Source of the DNA: Antedon mediterranea
Taxonomy: Eukaryota; Echinodermata; Crinoidea; Comatulida; Antedonidae
DNA length: 64,000 nt
Direction: 5' to 3'
Assembly (NCBI RefSeq): GCF_964355755.1
Contig: NC_092679.1
Coordinates: forward strand, 7,378,001-7,442,000
The notes below the pieces were generated by a model, which did not search any database, was not told the origin of the DNA, and saw only the letters and a program-made list of their open reading frames with translations. Position numbers and translations under genes: made by a program. This document shows, piece by piece, positions 36,793 to 48,700 of this stretch. The first letter of the stretch is position 1. Every line of letters starts with the position of its first letter.

Positions 36793-39700
36793 ATGTATTA
36801 CAGTGGGAGTACCGACCGTATGAATACGACAAGTCGTAGCTATGCGAGTACCGACCGTATGAACACGACAAGTCGCAGCTACACGTCTTCGTCGTCGTAT
36901 TCGTCCCTTCCCAGAAGGACACCGCAGCAAAGGCCACGGCGCGGAAACCAAAGGTATGGAACGCCAGACTCACCGACAGTACGTGGACTTATGTCCCAGT
37001 CTGCTAAATTTGCGGGAGAATACGGATCATGTGATTTTCAAGATGGATTGGAAATATTTGTTTTTGGTAGGTATATTGTTTTACATTTAACGTTTTTAAC
37101 GAAGACAATGTGCTCTAACTGAATAATCTACGTGCAAAAAAAGTTTCCCGGATAATGCACCAACCCACAACCTTCAGTAAACTGTATAGTAGGTCTCCTA
37201 AACGGACACAAACTTATAATAATTATTATTATTTAATTATCCTATATGCCTAATTAAAGATGATGACATTACGTTTGAACATTTCATACGTTTGTCTTAA
37301 GTAGGTGTAATCGTTGTAGATAGGCAAGGTGGTAATGGTCAGTGCGATCTGAGCCATATTCACTACTTATTCCCTTAAATAACACCAAGTATTTCACTTA
37401 TGTCAATATAATATTTAAGAATAAGTGGCATTCACTTTACTTTAATTTCACTTTATTTTAAGTACAATTGTTGAAATTGACCACGTACCCTAGCGGTATA
37501 ACCTAAAAAATAAAGTAAGATGTGTAGAAAAAAAAAAGATAATATTTTATTAATTTTGTGAAACTTGCTTCGGCTATATTTATACAAATTTGGCAATTGC
37601 GCATAATTCCAATTAAGTTAACAATGAGTTCTCATGGTAGCATGTCATACCACTTAGAGAATTAACAGTTTTGCCCTTAACGAAACAATTGCGTCCCACA
37701 CGACACAAAATGATTCATGTACAAATGTTGATTGTATTACTGTACTATACAGCAATCACTATCTGCGGTGACATGTTAACCAATATAACGATTTTTCAAA
37801 TACCGATGTTATCAATAAACAAATATTTGTAACGCCTCACTTTGTGGTGTACTAGAGATCCAATCTTCAGTTGAAATCCCTGGGATATACCGTTTATTTC
37901 CGTAAGCAGATGTAGGCCTACATGAAGTAATGTGTTGTTACTACTAATCTATACAAACAATATTTAATGATGGTGACACGCTCTACATAAACAAAGTCTT
38001 ATTACAAGTCTTTGGGAGTGGAGTTGTAATTTTGTCCTTAGAAAAAATCCTGACATGTGACGGGACTTGAACCCAGGACCCTTGGATAAATAAACTGTAA
38101 AAAAGACCGGTAATTATCCTACTTGAACGTAATCAAGTTCATTATTATTCTCACTCTTCTCTAATATATTGTATTTTTAATTGGTTCGATACCTGAACTC
38201 TAACCATTATCATCAGTATCATTTTTTATATCACTTTTAAAATTATGTAGAACATTTTCTGGAAATGTCAGTGGATGATAAACGAGTAAAAAAGAAAAAC
38301 AGAACTTATGTTGAGTTAAATGAACTTACACATTGGTCTAAGTATGCACTAACAGAAAAGATACCAAAGGCAGGTGAGGAATATACATTGATTCTGATTG
38401 GTCAACCGTCTAGCGAATAGCAAACAATCACGTGCATTTGGGGAAACAAAAGCATGTGGAAAATATGTATTGATTCTGATTGGTCAGCAGTCTATTGCTA
38501 ATTTCAAGCGCGTTTGAAATGTTTTGAATAACGATACAGCCACGTGTTTTTTAATACAAGAGCACAGTAAATATGATATTAAAAACTGCTGCTTCGTAAT
38601 AATATATCACAATCAAATATATCACAATAAAACCTATACTAATCAACTTTTCCAATATCATGTCAATGCTTAATATCTAATAACATAACTATTGTACATT
38701 ATACTTCATCAGATGAAATTTTCTTCAAGCCTAACCCCAAACTCAATACAAAACTATGTCTATGGTTAGGAGACATAACGAGTCTCTGTGTTGATGCAAT
38801 CGTTAACCCAACAAACGGACCTCTTAAGGGAGGACCTGGCTTAAATGGTGAGATACATTCACGAGCTGGACCGTTAATGCGACAAGAATGCTTGGAACAT
38901 CCAATCTTACCTGGAAAGAGAATGATTCGACTTGAGACCGGTTATGCCATCGTCACGTGTGGTACGTAAATTAATTCCATTAAAATATATTTCTTGAATG
39001 ATTCAGCTAGTTGTGCCATATATTACGTCGTAAAAAGATTTCACTTGAGAAAATACAGTTAGAGAATACTACGGCTAGAGACTGTATATGCAATAGTCTG
39101 AGTACGTAAATTACGTTTGATAAAATAAGACGATTCAGACTGAGACTGGTTGTTCTATCGTTGTTATCGTACGTAAAGAATGACATAAATATGATTCAGG
39201 CAGAATATTCAAAATAATAATGTGTGAATCGAACCGTTAACAGTTTCAGTCAGTGGTGACGGCAGTGGAGGGCTATAGTAATCCATTTACGCAAGTCACT
39301 AAAAAGTGTTACATATTTACTAAAACGTCGTAGTATCGTCAATACTCCTCCAAATCGGGCAAACCCGGGTTTCATATTTGATGAGACGGGTACACATCAC
39401 CAGGGTAGGCTTAACTTTTTGTTTCTCATTCTCTAATAACGTATGTATTTTTCAAAATTTCACAGGTTATTGGCTTCCAGCTAAATGTAAGTTTTAACAT
39501 TCATTCTACAGTATTTGTGTAGCCATAAATACTATTCGTTTTGACAAATTTACCATACAGCAACATTCTAAAACTCTGTCTACACTATTAAACTTTGTGA
39601 CAAAAAAATGTTATGTGCCCATATACCACTACCATATTACATATATACTAGGCCTACACACTTTTTTTGTCAAACTAGTTTGATAGTGTAGACAGAGCTT

Positions 39701-42700
39701 AAGTACGCAACGAAATGACGTATAGCTCAACGCAAGCGAGTTGACCAATGACAAGCGACAGGTCGAATAATCCATCGTCTGTGATTGGTCATGCTTGTGT
39801 TACGATTACCTCTTGCAGGCCCGTAGCCAGGGGGGGTTTTTATGGTTCGGGCGAACCCCCCCCCCCCCCCTTTACAGCGAACCCCCCTTAACCGACTGCG
39901 AACCCCCATCCCCGACATGCCCAATACCTCACCCTCATCTCCGAAAATCGTCCAAATACGTGCCCCACAGTACAAAAAGTTGTTCGTAAATTAAAAAATT
40001 CGTAAACTCGTTCGGAATAACTCATACAGTACCTTCTTCCCTGTATGAGCGTACTTCGAGCGATATAGTCTGTAAATTTCTAAGAGTTGCAAATGAATTG
40101 CCGATTTTAACCTGAAAAATAAATGTTTGGTCCCTGCATTCAACATGATATTGACGCGTCTCACAGCGAGCTGGGGGACGAACGATTCGTACAAAGGAAA
40201 GGACACCGCCAGACAACTGCGTACCAATTGTTTAGATCACTGGCAGTCAGGCAGCATGCATAAAGTATATAGCCTTCCGACATACATCAGTATTTATGTG
40301 TGGCTATGAAGTATAATGTATCATAGAGGATTATAGTGAATATTAATATTTTACACTATAATATCTATGGTATCATGTACTGTAGTTCACATTATGGCAT
40401 CCGATTATATTTTTCTAGACCACCAGCCGATACGTACTCAAATGTATCAATATCACCTATTTACATTGGCATATTTAATTTCCTCAACAAATTGCTGTAA
40501 ATAAATATTATAGATAGAGCTATAATAAGAATTGCATTTTCCTTCACCCAGTGTGCTTTTTTCGGGGCTTCTCCTAGACGTACGTTCGCATTGAACTTGA
40601 ACGCAAAACAAAATATCGAGTAAAATGATCTAACAATCGGCGGTTCCGCACAGAGCACGCGCATCTAACATACGGCAACAAATGTTATCGTTTAAATAGT
40701 CCACGAGTCCAAGTACGATCGTTTTGCTCATTGTAGCATGCTGCATGAGAGTGTCTTTTCCGGCCATCTAGGGGTGTCATTTAACAAAATTTGCTTCGCC
40801 GATACGTACTCAAATGTATCAATATCACCTATTTACATTGGCATATTTAATTTCCTCAACAAATTGCTGTAAATAAATATTATAGATAGAGCTATAATAA
40901 GAATTGCATTTGCCTTCACCCAGTGTGCTTTTTTCGGGGCTTCTCCTAGACGTATGTTCGCATTGAACTTGAACGCAAAACAAAATATCGAGTAAATGAT
41001 CAAACAATCGGCGGTTCCGCACAGAGCACGCGCATCTAACATACGGCAACAAATGTTATCGTTTAAATAGTCCACGAGTCCAAGTACGATCGTTTTGCTC
41101 ATTGGTAGAATGCTGCATGAGAGTGTCTTTTCCGGCCATCAAGGGGTGTCATTTAACAAAATTTGCTTCGCCGATACGTACTCAAATGTATCAATATCAC
41201 CTATTTACATTGGCATATTTAATTTCCTCAACAAATTGCTGTAAATAAATATTATAGATAGAGCTATAATAAGAATTGCATTTTCCTTCACCCAGTGTGC
41301 TTTTTTCGGGGCTTCTCCTAGACGTACGTTCGCATTGAACTTGAACGCAAAACAAAATATCGAGTAAATGATCTAACAATCGGCGGTTCCGCACAGAGCA
41401 CGCGCATCTAACATACGGCAACAAATGTTATCGTTTAAATAGTCCACGGGTCCAAGTACGATCGTTTTGCTCATTGGTAGCATGCTGCATGAGAGTGTCT
41501 TTTCCGGCCATCTAGGGGTGTCATTTAACAAAATTTGCTTCGCCTCAGGCCCCACCCCAGGGGGGGGGGGTAGGTATGGGGGTGGGGTGACCCAAATACT
41601 TAGTGTGCGAACCCCCCCTTGACAGATCCTGGCTACGGCCCTGTCTTGCGCTGCGACATACTGAAAATCAAGCTTTATACTATATTTAAAACTTAAACGT
41701 TGAAAAATTTATTTATTAAACTTTCACATATTCTAGATGTTATCCATACAGTTGGTCCAACTGTCAACGATGATGTGAAGGAGATCCACCAAAACCTTCT
41801 AAGCAGTTGCTACCACGAATGTATGGAAGTCGTCAAAATGCATAATGAACGATACTACCGGATAAGCAGATTCCGGGAAAGAGAACGCAGCGAAGACGAG
41901 AAGAATAAGAAAACGTTACAAAAACTAGGCTTGGAAAAAACTGAAGTTGAAGATGATAAACAACCAATTGGAATAGAGTATTCTGAGGCGTCACAGGGGA
42001 ACGTGTTCCTGAAACCACCAATCAAATCGGTAGCGTTCCCATGTATATCAACCGGTATCTATGGTAAGCTTCTCTTTCATTTCTTCCCTTCTTCCTTCCC
42101 ATTCTTACCTTGTGTATTATGTTAACTTTGTTTTGTCTAATATGTTACTTTTATTTCTTCCACTGCATTTTCCCATGATCCTTATCTTGCGTCTAAAACC
42201 ACTCATTCTTTTTATCTAATAGGTTACCCTCATGACCAAGCGGCTGATGTTGCAATGATGACGGTACGAAAATGGTTGGATAATCCGCATAACTACGAAG
42301 CGGTAAGTCATTGTTATTCATTTCTGATATATCAAGGATAATGAACTTATCTATCTGATCATCTTTCTTTGAAATTGAAGAATAACTTGCACTCGTTCAT
42401 CTCCTCTTTTTGACAGATCGAAGACCTGGATATGATAATAATATGTGTAATGTCCGAACACGACAAACGTATTTATAACGAGACCCTTCCAAAATACTTT
42501 CCAATTTACGATGGAAAACTTCGGAAAACTAGTCACATCTCCAGTAGTACTCCTCCGAGAGTAAAGGCAAAAGTAGTCGCCGCTGCAGAGAAGAGAACAG
42601 CGTTAAACAAGGCAGCAGCAGCCGAAACACACGAAGCAAAGGTCACCACGTTTAGTAGCAGTCCTGGTGCTCACCCTAGGACACAGGAAACAAAGACAAC

Positions 42701-44145
42701 TACATTTAGTAGCAGTCCTGTTGCTCATCGACAACAAGCGACGTCGGCGACTCCTCCTCCTGTCGTTGGCAGACACAGTGGAGCAATAAACACACCTTCA
42801 CAATACACAACTCCGGGAAATGACGATACGTACACTGAAGTCACATTTCATGAACCAATACAAGCTCAGAGACAAACGGTGCAAACGTCTCAACAACCTC
42901 ACGTCCACTATGAGAATCAACCTTCTCCGGCATCAGTACATCCGATATCGCCACTAGGGGAAAGTAAAGAGGCTAAACAGCAACGAAAGAAGGAAGAACA
43001 ACAAGCAAAGAAAGAGGCAAAACTAGCAAAGAAACAACAAGCTAAAGTAGCAAAGAAAAACAAGAAATCTAAGAAGGGATTCGAAACTGAAGACTTTGCT
43101 CCGATGGATATTGATTTCGACGAAGAAATGCTTAGTGCTGCTCCTGTCAAAAACGTTACTCCTTCAAAGACGCAAAAGGTAGCCGGTACAACGCCAGTGC
43201 AGAAGACGCAAGTACAATCTAACGTTCAAATGAAGCGGGCACCACCACTTATCCATGCGTCACCACCAACTCACGCGTCGTCACAACCCATACACGCGTC
43301 ACCTCCCGTTCATGCGCCAACGCCAGTCTACGCAACAGTTAACAAAACGTCAACTCATCATCACCACGAACGAGAGAAAGTGTTGTCGGGCCGCTACCCC
43401 GATGCTGGTGTAAATGGAAGATCACCACATAATGTTTCGATAGACGTGCATACACAGAGATATTCAAATGGTAAGCTATCGTGATTGTTTTCTTCATGAT
43501 TCTTTGCCACTATTGAAGCATGTGTTGAAATATATATGGGTTGATTATATGGGATGGGATGAGATTCAATAATGGAGAGAGATCGAGACAAAAATGAATG
43601 AATGAACAAAAGAACGAAAGAGAATGGGTGTACGGATGAATGAATGGACGACTGAATCTTAATCAAGCCGCAGACCAATATATAGTAATGTCAATATAAT
43701 AGAGTTTAACGAGCATCCATGCAAACAATTCTTTTGTGACCCAATCATTACCTCATCACTACTAATATTACATAATTTGTTGTTTTCAGATGCAGATATT
43801 GATGAATATGAATACGCAGATGATGATGATGATGATGATGATGATGACGGCGACGATATGCCTCCACCACCTGGAAGCTATGACGATGAGGTGTTTCACC
43901 AGGATTCGCCACCACCACCACGTCCCCCACCACCTCAAAACTACTCATACGACAACGATTTGCCACCTCCACCACCACCACAGAGTTTACCACCAGAAGA
44001 TGACTTACCACCCCCACCACCACAGAGCTTACCACCCGAAGATGAATTACTACCCCCAGTCCCACGAGGTTCTCCCTCACCTTTACGCAACAATGGAACA
44101 AGCGATAACGTACCTAAAATGGCAATTGTAACAACAATTTACTAG
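36793..44145 (+). CDS. MacroD-type macrodomain protein with charged insert and proline-rich tail
   Basis: Eight in-phase exons, 827 residues: 36793-37066, 38251-38373, 38713-38961, 39466-39486 (21-nt microexon), 41737-42063, 42223-42302, 42417-43470, 43790-44145. The Ser/Arg-rich N-terminus has an in-frame duplication (STDRMNTTSRSY twice). The macrodomain spans roughly residues 130-390: LGDITSLCVDAIVNPTNGPL, GGPGLNGEIHSRAGPL, GYWLPAKYVIHTVGP, VAFPCISTGIYGYPHDQAA, DLDMIIICVMSEHDKRIY. This order matches MACROD1/2, which bind ADP-ribose and remove mono-ADP-ribose from Asp/Glu. The loop usually reading GGGGVDG is GGPGLNG here, replacing the Asp implicated in catalysis with Asn. About 50 charged residues split the fold before VAFPCIST. 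The long disordered tail has Lys/Gln-rich, poly-Asp and PPPPP segments that could bind SH3, WW or EVH1 domains. It may act as a reader rather than a hydrolase (inference). Confidence 0.92.
37990..38130 (-). mobile_element. Possible tRNA-derived SINE fragment
   Basis: The minus strand has a good box B (GGGTCCTGGGTTCAAGTCCC near 38059-38078) at tRNA-like spacing. The box A half is degraded. It lies in intron 1 of the macrodomain gene. Confidence 0.35.
39571..39702. mobile_element. MITE, GCTCTGTCTACACTATC family, copy 1
   Basis: Inverted ends ACTCTGTCTACACTATTAAA and GTTTGATAGTGTAGACAGAG enclose about 90 bp including ATGTGCCCATAT. It lies in the macrodomain intron, just upstream of another inserted element. 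Confidence 0.85.
39816..41643. mobile_element. Non-autonomous TIR element carrying three 372-bp tandem repeats
   Basis: The ends CAGGCCCGTAGCCAGG and (reverse complement) CAGGGCCGTAGCCAGG match at 15 of 16 positions. A 5-bp direct repeat TCTTG flanks the element (39811-39815, 41644-41648). Next to each end is a C-run or G-run with the word GCGAACCCCCC. No transposase frame is seen. The CAG start is hAT-like, but a 5-bp duplication is not typical of hAT, so the superfamily is left open. It occupies most of the intron after the 21-nt microexon. Confidence 0.85.
40426..41541. repeat. 372-bp tandem repeat, three copies, inside the TIR element
   Basis: Units start GCCGATACGTACTCAAATG at 40426, 40798 and 41170 and end TTAACAAAATTTGCTTC. 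They are near-identical, with a few substitutions and 1-bp indels. Minus frames of 67-89 codons through each unit are shared only because the units are copies. Confidence 0.95.
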
Positions 44146-44360
44146 GTTTAGTTAGATTAGAGTAAGTAGATTTATAAATGATGAACTCCAATTAAGAAAA
44201 CGAAAATGAATCAAAAATTTAATTAATTAATGCTATAAAGTATGTACTGTATAAAAGTGTAAACGGAATGATTAACTATATTTTAATGTGTCTGAAAGCG
44301 ATAGAATTACAAAAAATCAGCATGAAAATATGTGTATGTTATGTACATATGCCAGATGTG

Positions 44361-44462
44361 ATATATTGTAGAGTGACACCATTCCTGGTGATAAGTGGTG
44401 GTATATTCAGATATGATATATTGTAGAGTGACACCATTGCTGGTAATAAGTGATGGTATATC
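44361..44462. repeat. Two-copy 53-bp tandem repeat in the macrodomain 3' UTR
   Basis: Two copies of GATATATTGTAGAGTGACAC followed by CATT.CTGGT.ATAAGTG.TGGTATAT. An AATAAA signal follows near 44528. Confidence 0.85.
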
Positions 44463-45055
44463 TAGTCCTGTCCCTGCTCAGTATTCAACGTAAATTGTGT
44501 TATGTTTGTAATGTAATGTTTTACTTAATAAAATAAACTATAATTTACTCATGTTAGGTAGAGACCATATTTTTAAAGCATAAAATTTCAATTAAATCCT
44601 ATTTTTGCTTTTGTTTGTAATTTTACTGGTACACTTTGATATCACATGACAGACACAATGGTCATTAACGGTTTATTCCACTTTATTATGACTTACTACC
44701 CTGATTAAAAAACACGCCTACCATATTATTGTGTTCACTCCATTTGTACTATAATGTTTCATTAAAGGTTCAAATAGTTATAATACCTGTATATACCTTT
44801 TCACAATACTGTACAATAAAGTAAGAACAACAAAAGGTATAATGAATTTGCTTTTATAAATATAATAATAGGGACTGTTTAAAAGTTATGAATTTCATAA
44901 AGGACATATAAATCTGAATCTGATTAGGCAGAGACAAATATGAGCATGCAGTGAATTCATTACACAGCACTAGATTACATCCCTATCACGACAAAAAGAA
45001 ATTATGTGCACATGTGCCATATGTTCAAAATGTTGATTACAATCGTAGCATGTAT

Positions 45056-45203
45056 TAGGCTCTGTCTAAACACTATCAAACTAGTTGGACAAAAAAAATG
45101 TGTGATGTGCCCTAATATAATAGTGGTATAACATCATCATGTCCATAATATTGGCACATCACATACTTTTGTCACATGAAGTTTGATAGTGTAAACAGAG
45201 CTT
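45056..45203. mobile_element. MITE, GCTCTGTCTACACTATC family, copy 2
   Basis: Ends GGCTCTGTCTAAACACTATC and GTTTGATAGTGTAAACAGAG are inverted; the centre carries GACATG-like words and TGTGATGTGCCC shared with other copies. Confidence 0.88.
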
Positions 45204-45701
45204 TAAGCATTATGCTTGTTGGGTGTCAATACACCAAGTGACTGCAATAAAAAAACCCTGAGCTTTCTATCCTGTGATTGGTAGGATCAAATTAATTTAG
45301 AAACATCTATCAAACATTAAAAAATGTACTATATACTTTCTTTTCTCCATGTATATAGTAACATGATTTTGAAAAAAAACAAAACAAAATTGCACAGCAA
45401 TAATTAAGCAAGGACTTATACTGTAAAAAGTCCTTGGATTAAATATGATCTATGACAACTACTTTTTAACATAAAGTTACATAATACACTTTCTATTCAT
45501 TATAAATTTGTTTAAATGGCAGTTTTAATTAAATCCTTGTATTTATAGAATTTATAGTCTGTTTAATATCAAAGCTTTTCTGCTAAATATGAATTAATTT
45601 TAAAATGCAACGTTCCACCCACAGTGCGTTTTCCGATATGTCTGAATCATGATATCCCCATGCCAGATACGTCATGCGACCAAAAACTTTATCAAGCGTT
45701 A

Positions 45702-48700
45702 TCAGAGATTTTGCCAGTCAATATGAAGCAAGTTATTATTTGCTTCCAGTTTGTGAATCACCTCGCCAGGTATACCATGTTGTAACCAAAGAATGTAAAG
45801 TTTATGGTACAAATCTTGACAAAGTCTTAAAGGATTTCCCCTCCTACAGAATAAAATAAAAGTAGTTTAAAACAAACCTTAGTACTAAATCTACTGCAGT
45901 AACTTGAATCAATAGGTATATCATAGGGAGTAGCATACCAAGTACTGCAGTAATAAAATAACATATAGTACTTCTGAATCACAACATTCAGGGATGATTG
46001 CATAGTGAATAAACCTGAGTAAATACAGGTTTGAGGTACACCATGCGACACTCCTTGCCTTCTTGAAACACATGGTATACCATAAAAACCTGACTTTGCT
46101 AGAGTAACATACCTTAATCCAACATCCGATTCCCCATAATCATCAAGGTAAGGTGGCGTGTGAAAACAACCTCTGGACATGGATGACACCAGAAGTAATT
46201 GGCATTCTCTTACTCTGTAATAGTAATATAAAACATACTTTTTTAAAACACTTTGTAATTTATTGTTTGAAGGTTTGCATGGCGAAATCAAATGTTGATA
46301 TAAAGTTTGCGGTACACCACATACATTAGTTCTGAAAAGAAATGTTGAGTTTCTCGACGTTTCGATCAATATGCTTTGATCGTCCTCGAAATGAGAATGC
46401 AGAAAGTCCAGGAAACTGGGAATATAAAGTGGAATATAAGTGGAATAGGGTGGAAGTGGTGTGAAAGCTAGTCATTTTATTTCACTTTGTAATTGTCCCT
46501 TTGTTGAGAACCTTGTAAAATCAGCCAAACTGACAGTGTCAGCCTCATGATATATGGTAAAACTAATAATGAATATTGATTGATTAATGACGTCCGAGTC
46601 AGATGTAATTATATTAATTAAGGTTAATTATGTTTCATTATATATTATATGGGTTACTAAAAAATGTTAGATGGTTTGTCCTAGTCTGACGTAATTATCA
46701 TTATTAATGTTACTTATAATGTTAAGTTATATCATTGATTAATTACTAATAAATGTTATATCACTACTAATTACAGTATCATAATTAATGTTTTTTACCT
46801 TAAATACATTCCAACTCCTGAACTACATTCTAAAGCATGAGCCATACATGCTCCTACTGTTTCATTGTCAACATCAGTCTGGCAGCAATAGCTTTGTGAA
46901 CACACTAGCTTACCACAAACCAAACACATTGCTGGTGCACGGGTTTCACCTTGGATACCACTGGACTTTGGACAGCTGTTTAATTAAAGCAATAACAATT
47001 CATATATTAATTTAGTAATTTGTTTTATTGAATACTGTAGTTCTATGCTCTAACATAAGGTTGTAAGCAACCAAGCCCAAAGGGGATAGAGGATGTTTTC
47101 TGGAAAAAGAAAATTACATTATTGTACACAACAATGATTTTATTGAATTTAATTATCCAGTGGTCCCTGAACAAGGACAACCTACAAACCATACCCTCCA
47201 AACCCATACCCCACTCGTTTTTTGCTCTGAAGTTCCCTTTTCAAATTAATGACTAGCAGCATAAGTGATGGTAAAAAGCTCTGTCTACACTATCAAACTT
47301 TATGTGACAATAAATGTGCCCATAAATGAATTCGTTGACATCATATCACTACCATATTTGGGCATATCACTATCATATGTGCATATTTTTGATAGTTTGA
47401 TAGTGTAGAAAAAGCTTTTCTAGCCTAGTTCATGATGACTTTTAGGCCTAACTAGCATAGCTTACGATGACTTTTCCTCTTTCGTGGAAAGCTTCATTTC
47501 CTGGCTACAGGCTTAGCTACTGCTAAAAATGATGAATTAATTTAGACTTACACAAATGAGGCAACCTGGTTCATAAGGTCACTATAATCATGTGGTAACG
47601 ACATAAACTTATTTGGCTGCATCGGATATCTAGCAAAACAAAGACAAATATTGTCACCGTAACAAAATTAATAATATCTTGAATTTGGGCTAAAAATTGT
47701 ACAAATATCTGGCAAATTAGAATTAAATTGAGATCAGGTTTAATCCTGTTATGGTTGCAGACCTGTCTGCCATATTACAGTGTGCTGGCCATAGTCTTTT
47801 TTTTTTCAATTTATTACTGAGGCTAAAAAAGTACAGAGTAGAAATAAACAAAAGAAAAAAAGTGGTATACCTAACAAACAAAGTGTTTTGATTATTCAAT
47901 CTTTCTTGAGTTGTTGGATGCAAACACCACTTTTGAAGTAACTCATGTACACCAGGAATAAACTGAGAATCAAACAAACTGGCAAGATTTGTAGGGACTG
48001 CTAGATATCGACACAATACGCTAAATTCATCAAAGATGTTGACTGCAAAAGGAAGAAAATTACATTATTAAGCTCTGTCTACACTATCAAATTTGATGTG
48101 CCCTTATATGGACATGATGATGTCATATCACTACCATATTTGGGCACATCACACTTTTTTATCGAAATAGACAGAGCTTTATAAACAGCAATGTTATTCC
48201 TAAACAGGAAACTAGGGACCACTGACTTTTTTACATAGTAAGTAAAATACATTATTACTTTTTATATTTTTGTAAATACTTTATTCATTTTTGTTAAATC
48301 ACTTTTCTTCATTTTTAGTTAAATCTTAGATACTTAAATTATTTTGGATGCATATTCTTTCAAAAGTGTAGATTCCAAATAAATTATAATTATAATAATT
48401 GCGGCCCAAAATAAAAATGACAAGAAATAAGATTCAAACTAAAAATCGGTGGATAGAACATTATGTTACAAAACACCATAGTTACTTTATATTATGTTTA
48501 TATAAAATCAACATACTTCTCAATTCTAATGGAAATGATGCTGCAGACAGCGAATAGAAGAACAAAGCTGAACACCGTAGAAATGGAAGGCAGGATTTAA
48601 TTACGTAATTCCAAAGGTCAAAGGCAGATGGAACGCCTCTCTTCACTCTGCATAAACAAAAATGGAGGAATGACAGATACTATAGAAAAGGTTGGAAAAA

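Larger units (their letters stand above)
44146..45701. other. Convergent 3' ends of the macrodomain and UBR genes
   Basis: It contains the macrodomain 3' UTR, a plus polyadenylation signal (ACTTAATAAAATAAAC near 44524), a MITE copy at 45056-45203 and otherwise AT-rich DNA. No coding exon was seen. Confidence 0.55.

Noticed and set aside
40461-41555. Repeated 60-89-codon minus frames (FCFAFKFNAN..)
   Set aside because: The similarity between them only reflects the 372-bp tandem copies; there is no family match and the frames differ between units.
43748-44131. Histidine-rich frames on both strands over the last macrodomain exon
   Set aside because: They are shadows of the poly-Asp/poly-Pro coding exon 43790-44145.
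45674-45859. 61-codon plus frame MRPKTLSSVIRDF..
   Set aside because: It is antisense to the last UBR exon (45843-45702), whose minus reading ends in the conserved HIDWQNL.
45827-46369. 180-codon minus frame
   Set aside because: Only 46214-46113 is coding (a UBR exon, read through to its donor); the rest is intron and a dispersed repeat.
46330-46400. Hammerhead ribozyme
   Set aside because: GAAACGTC and a stem II-like hairpin are present, but the essential CUGANGA core is not (GAGGACGA instead).
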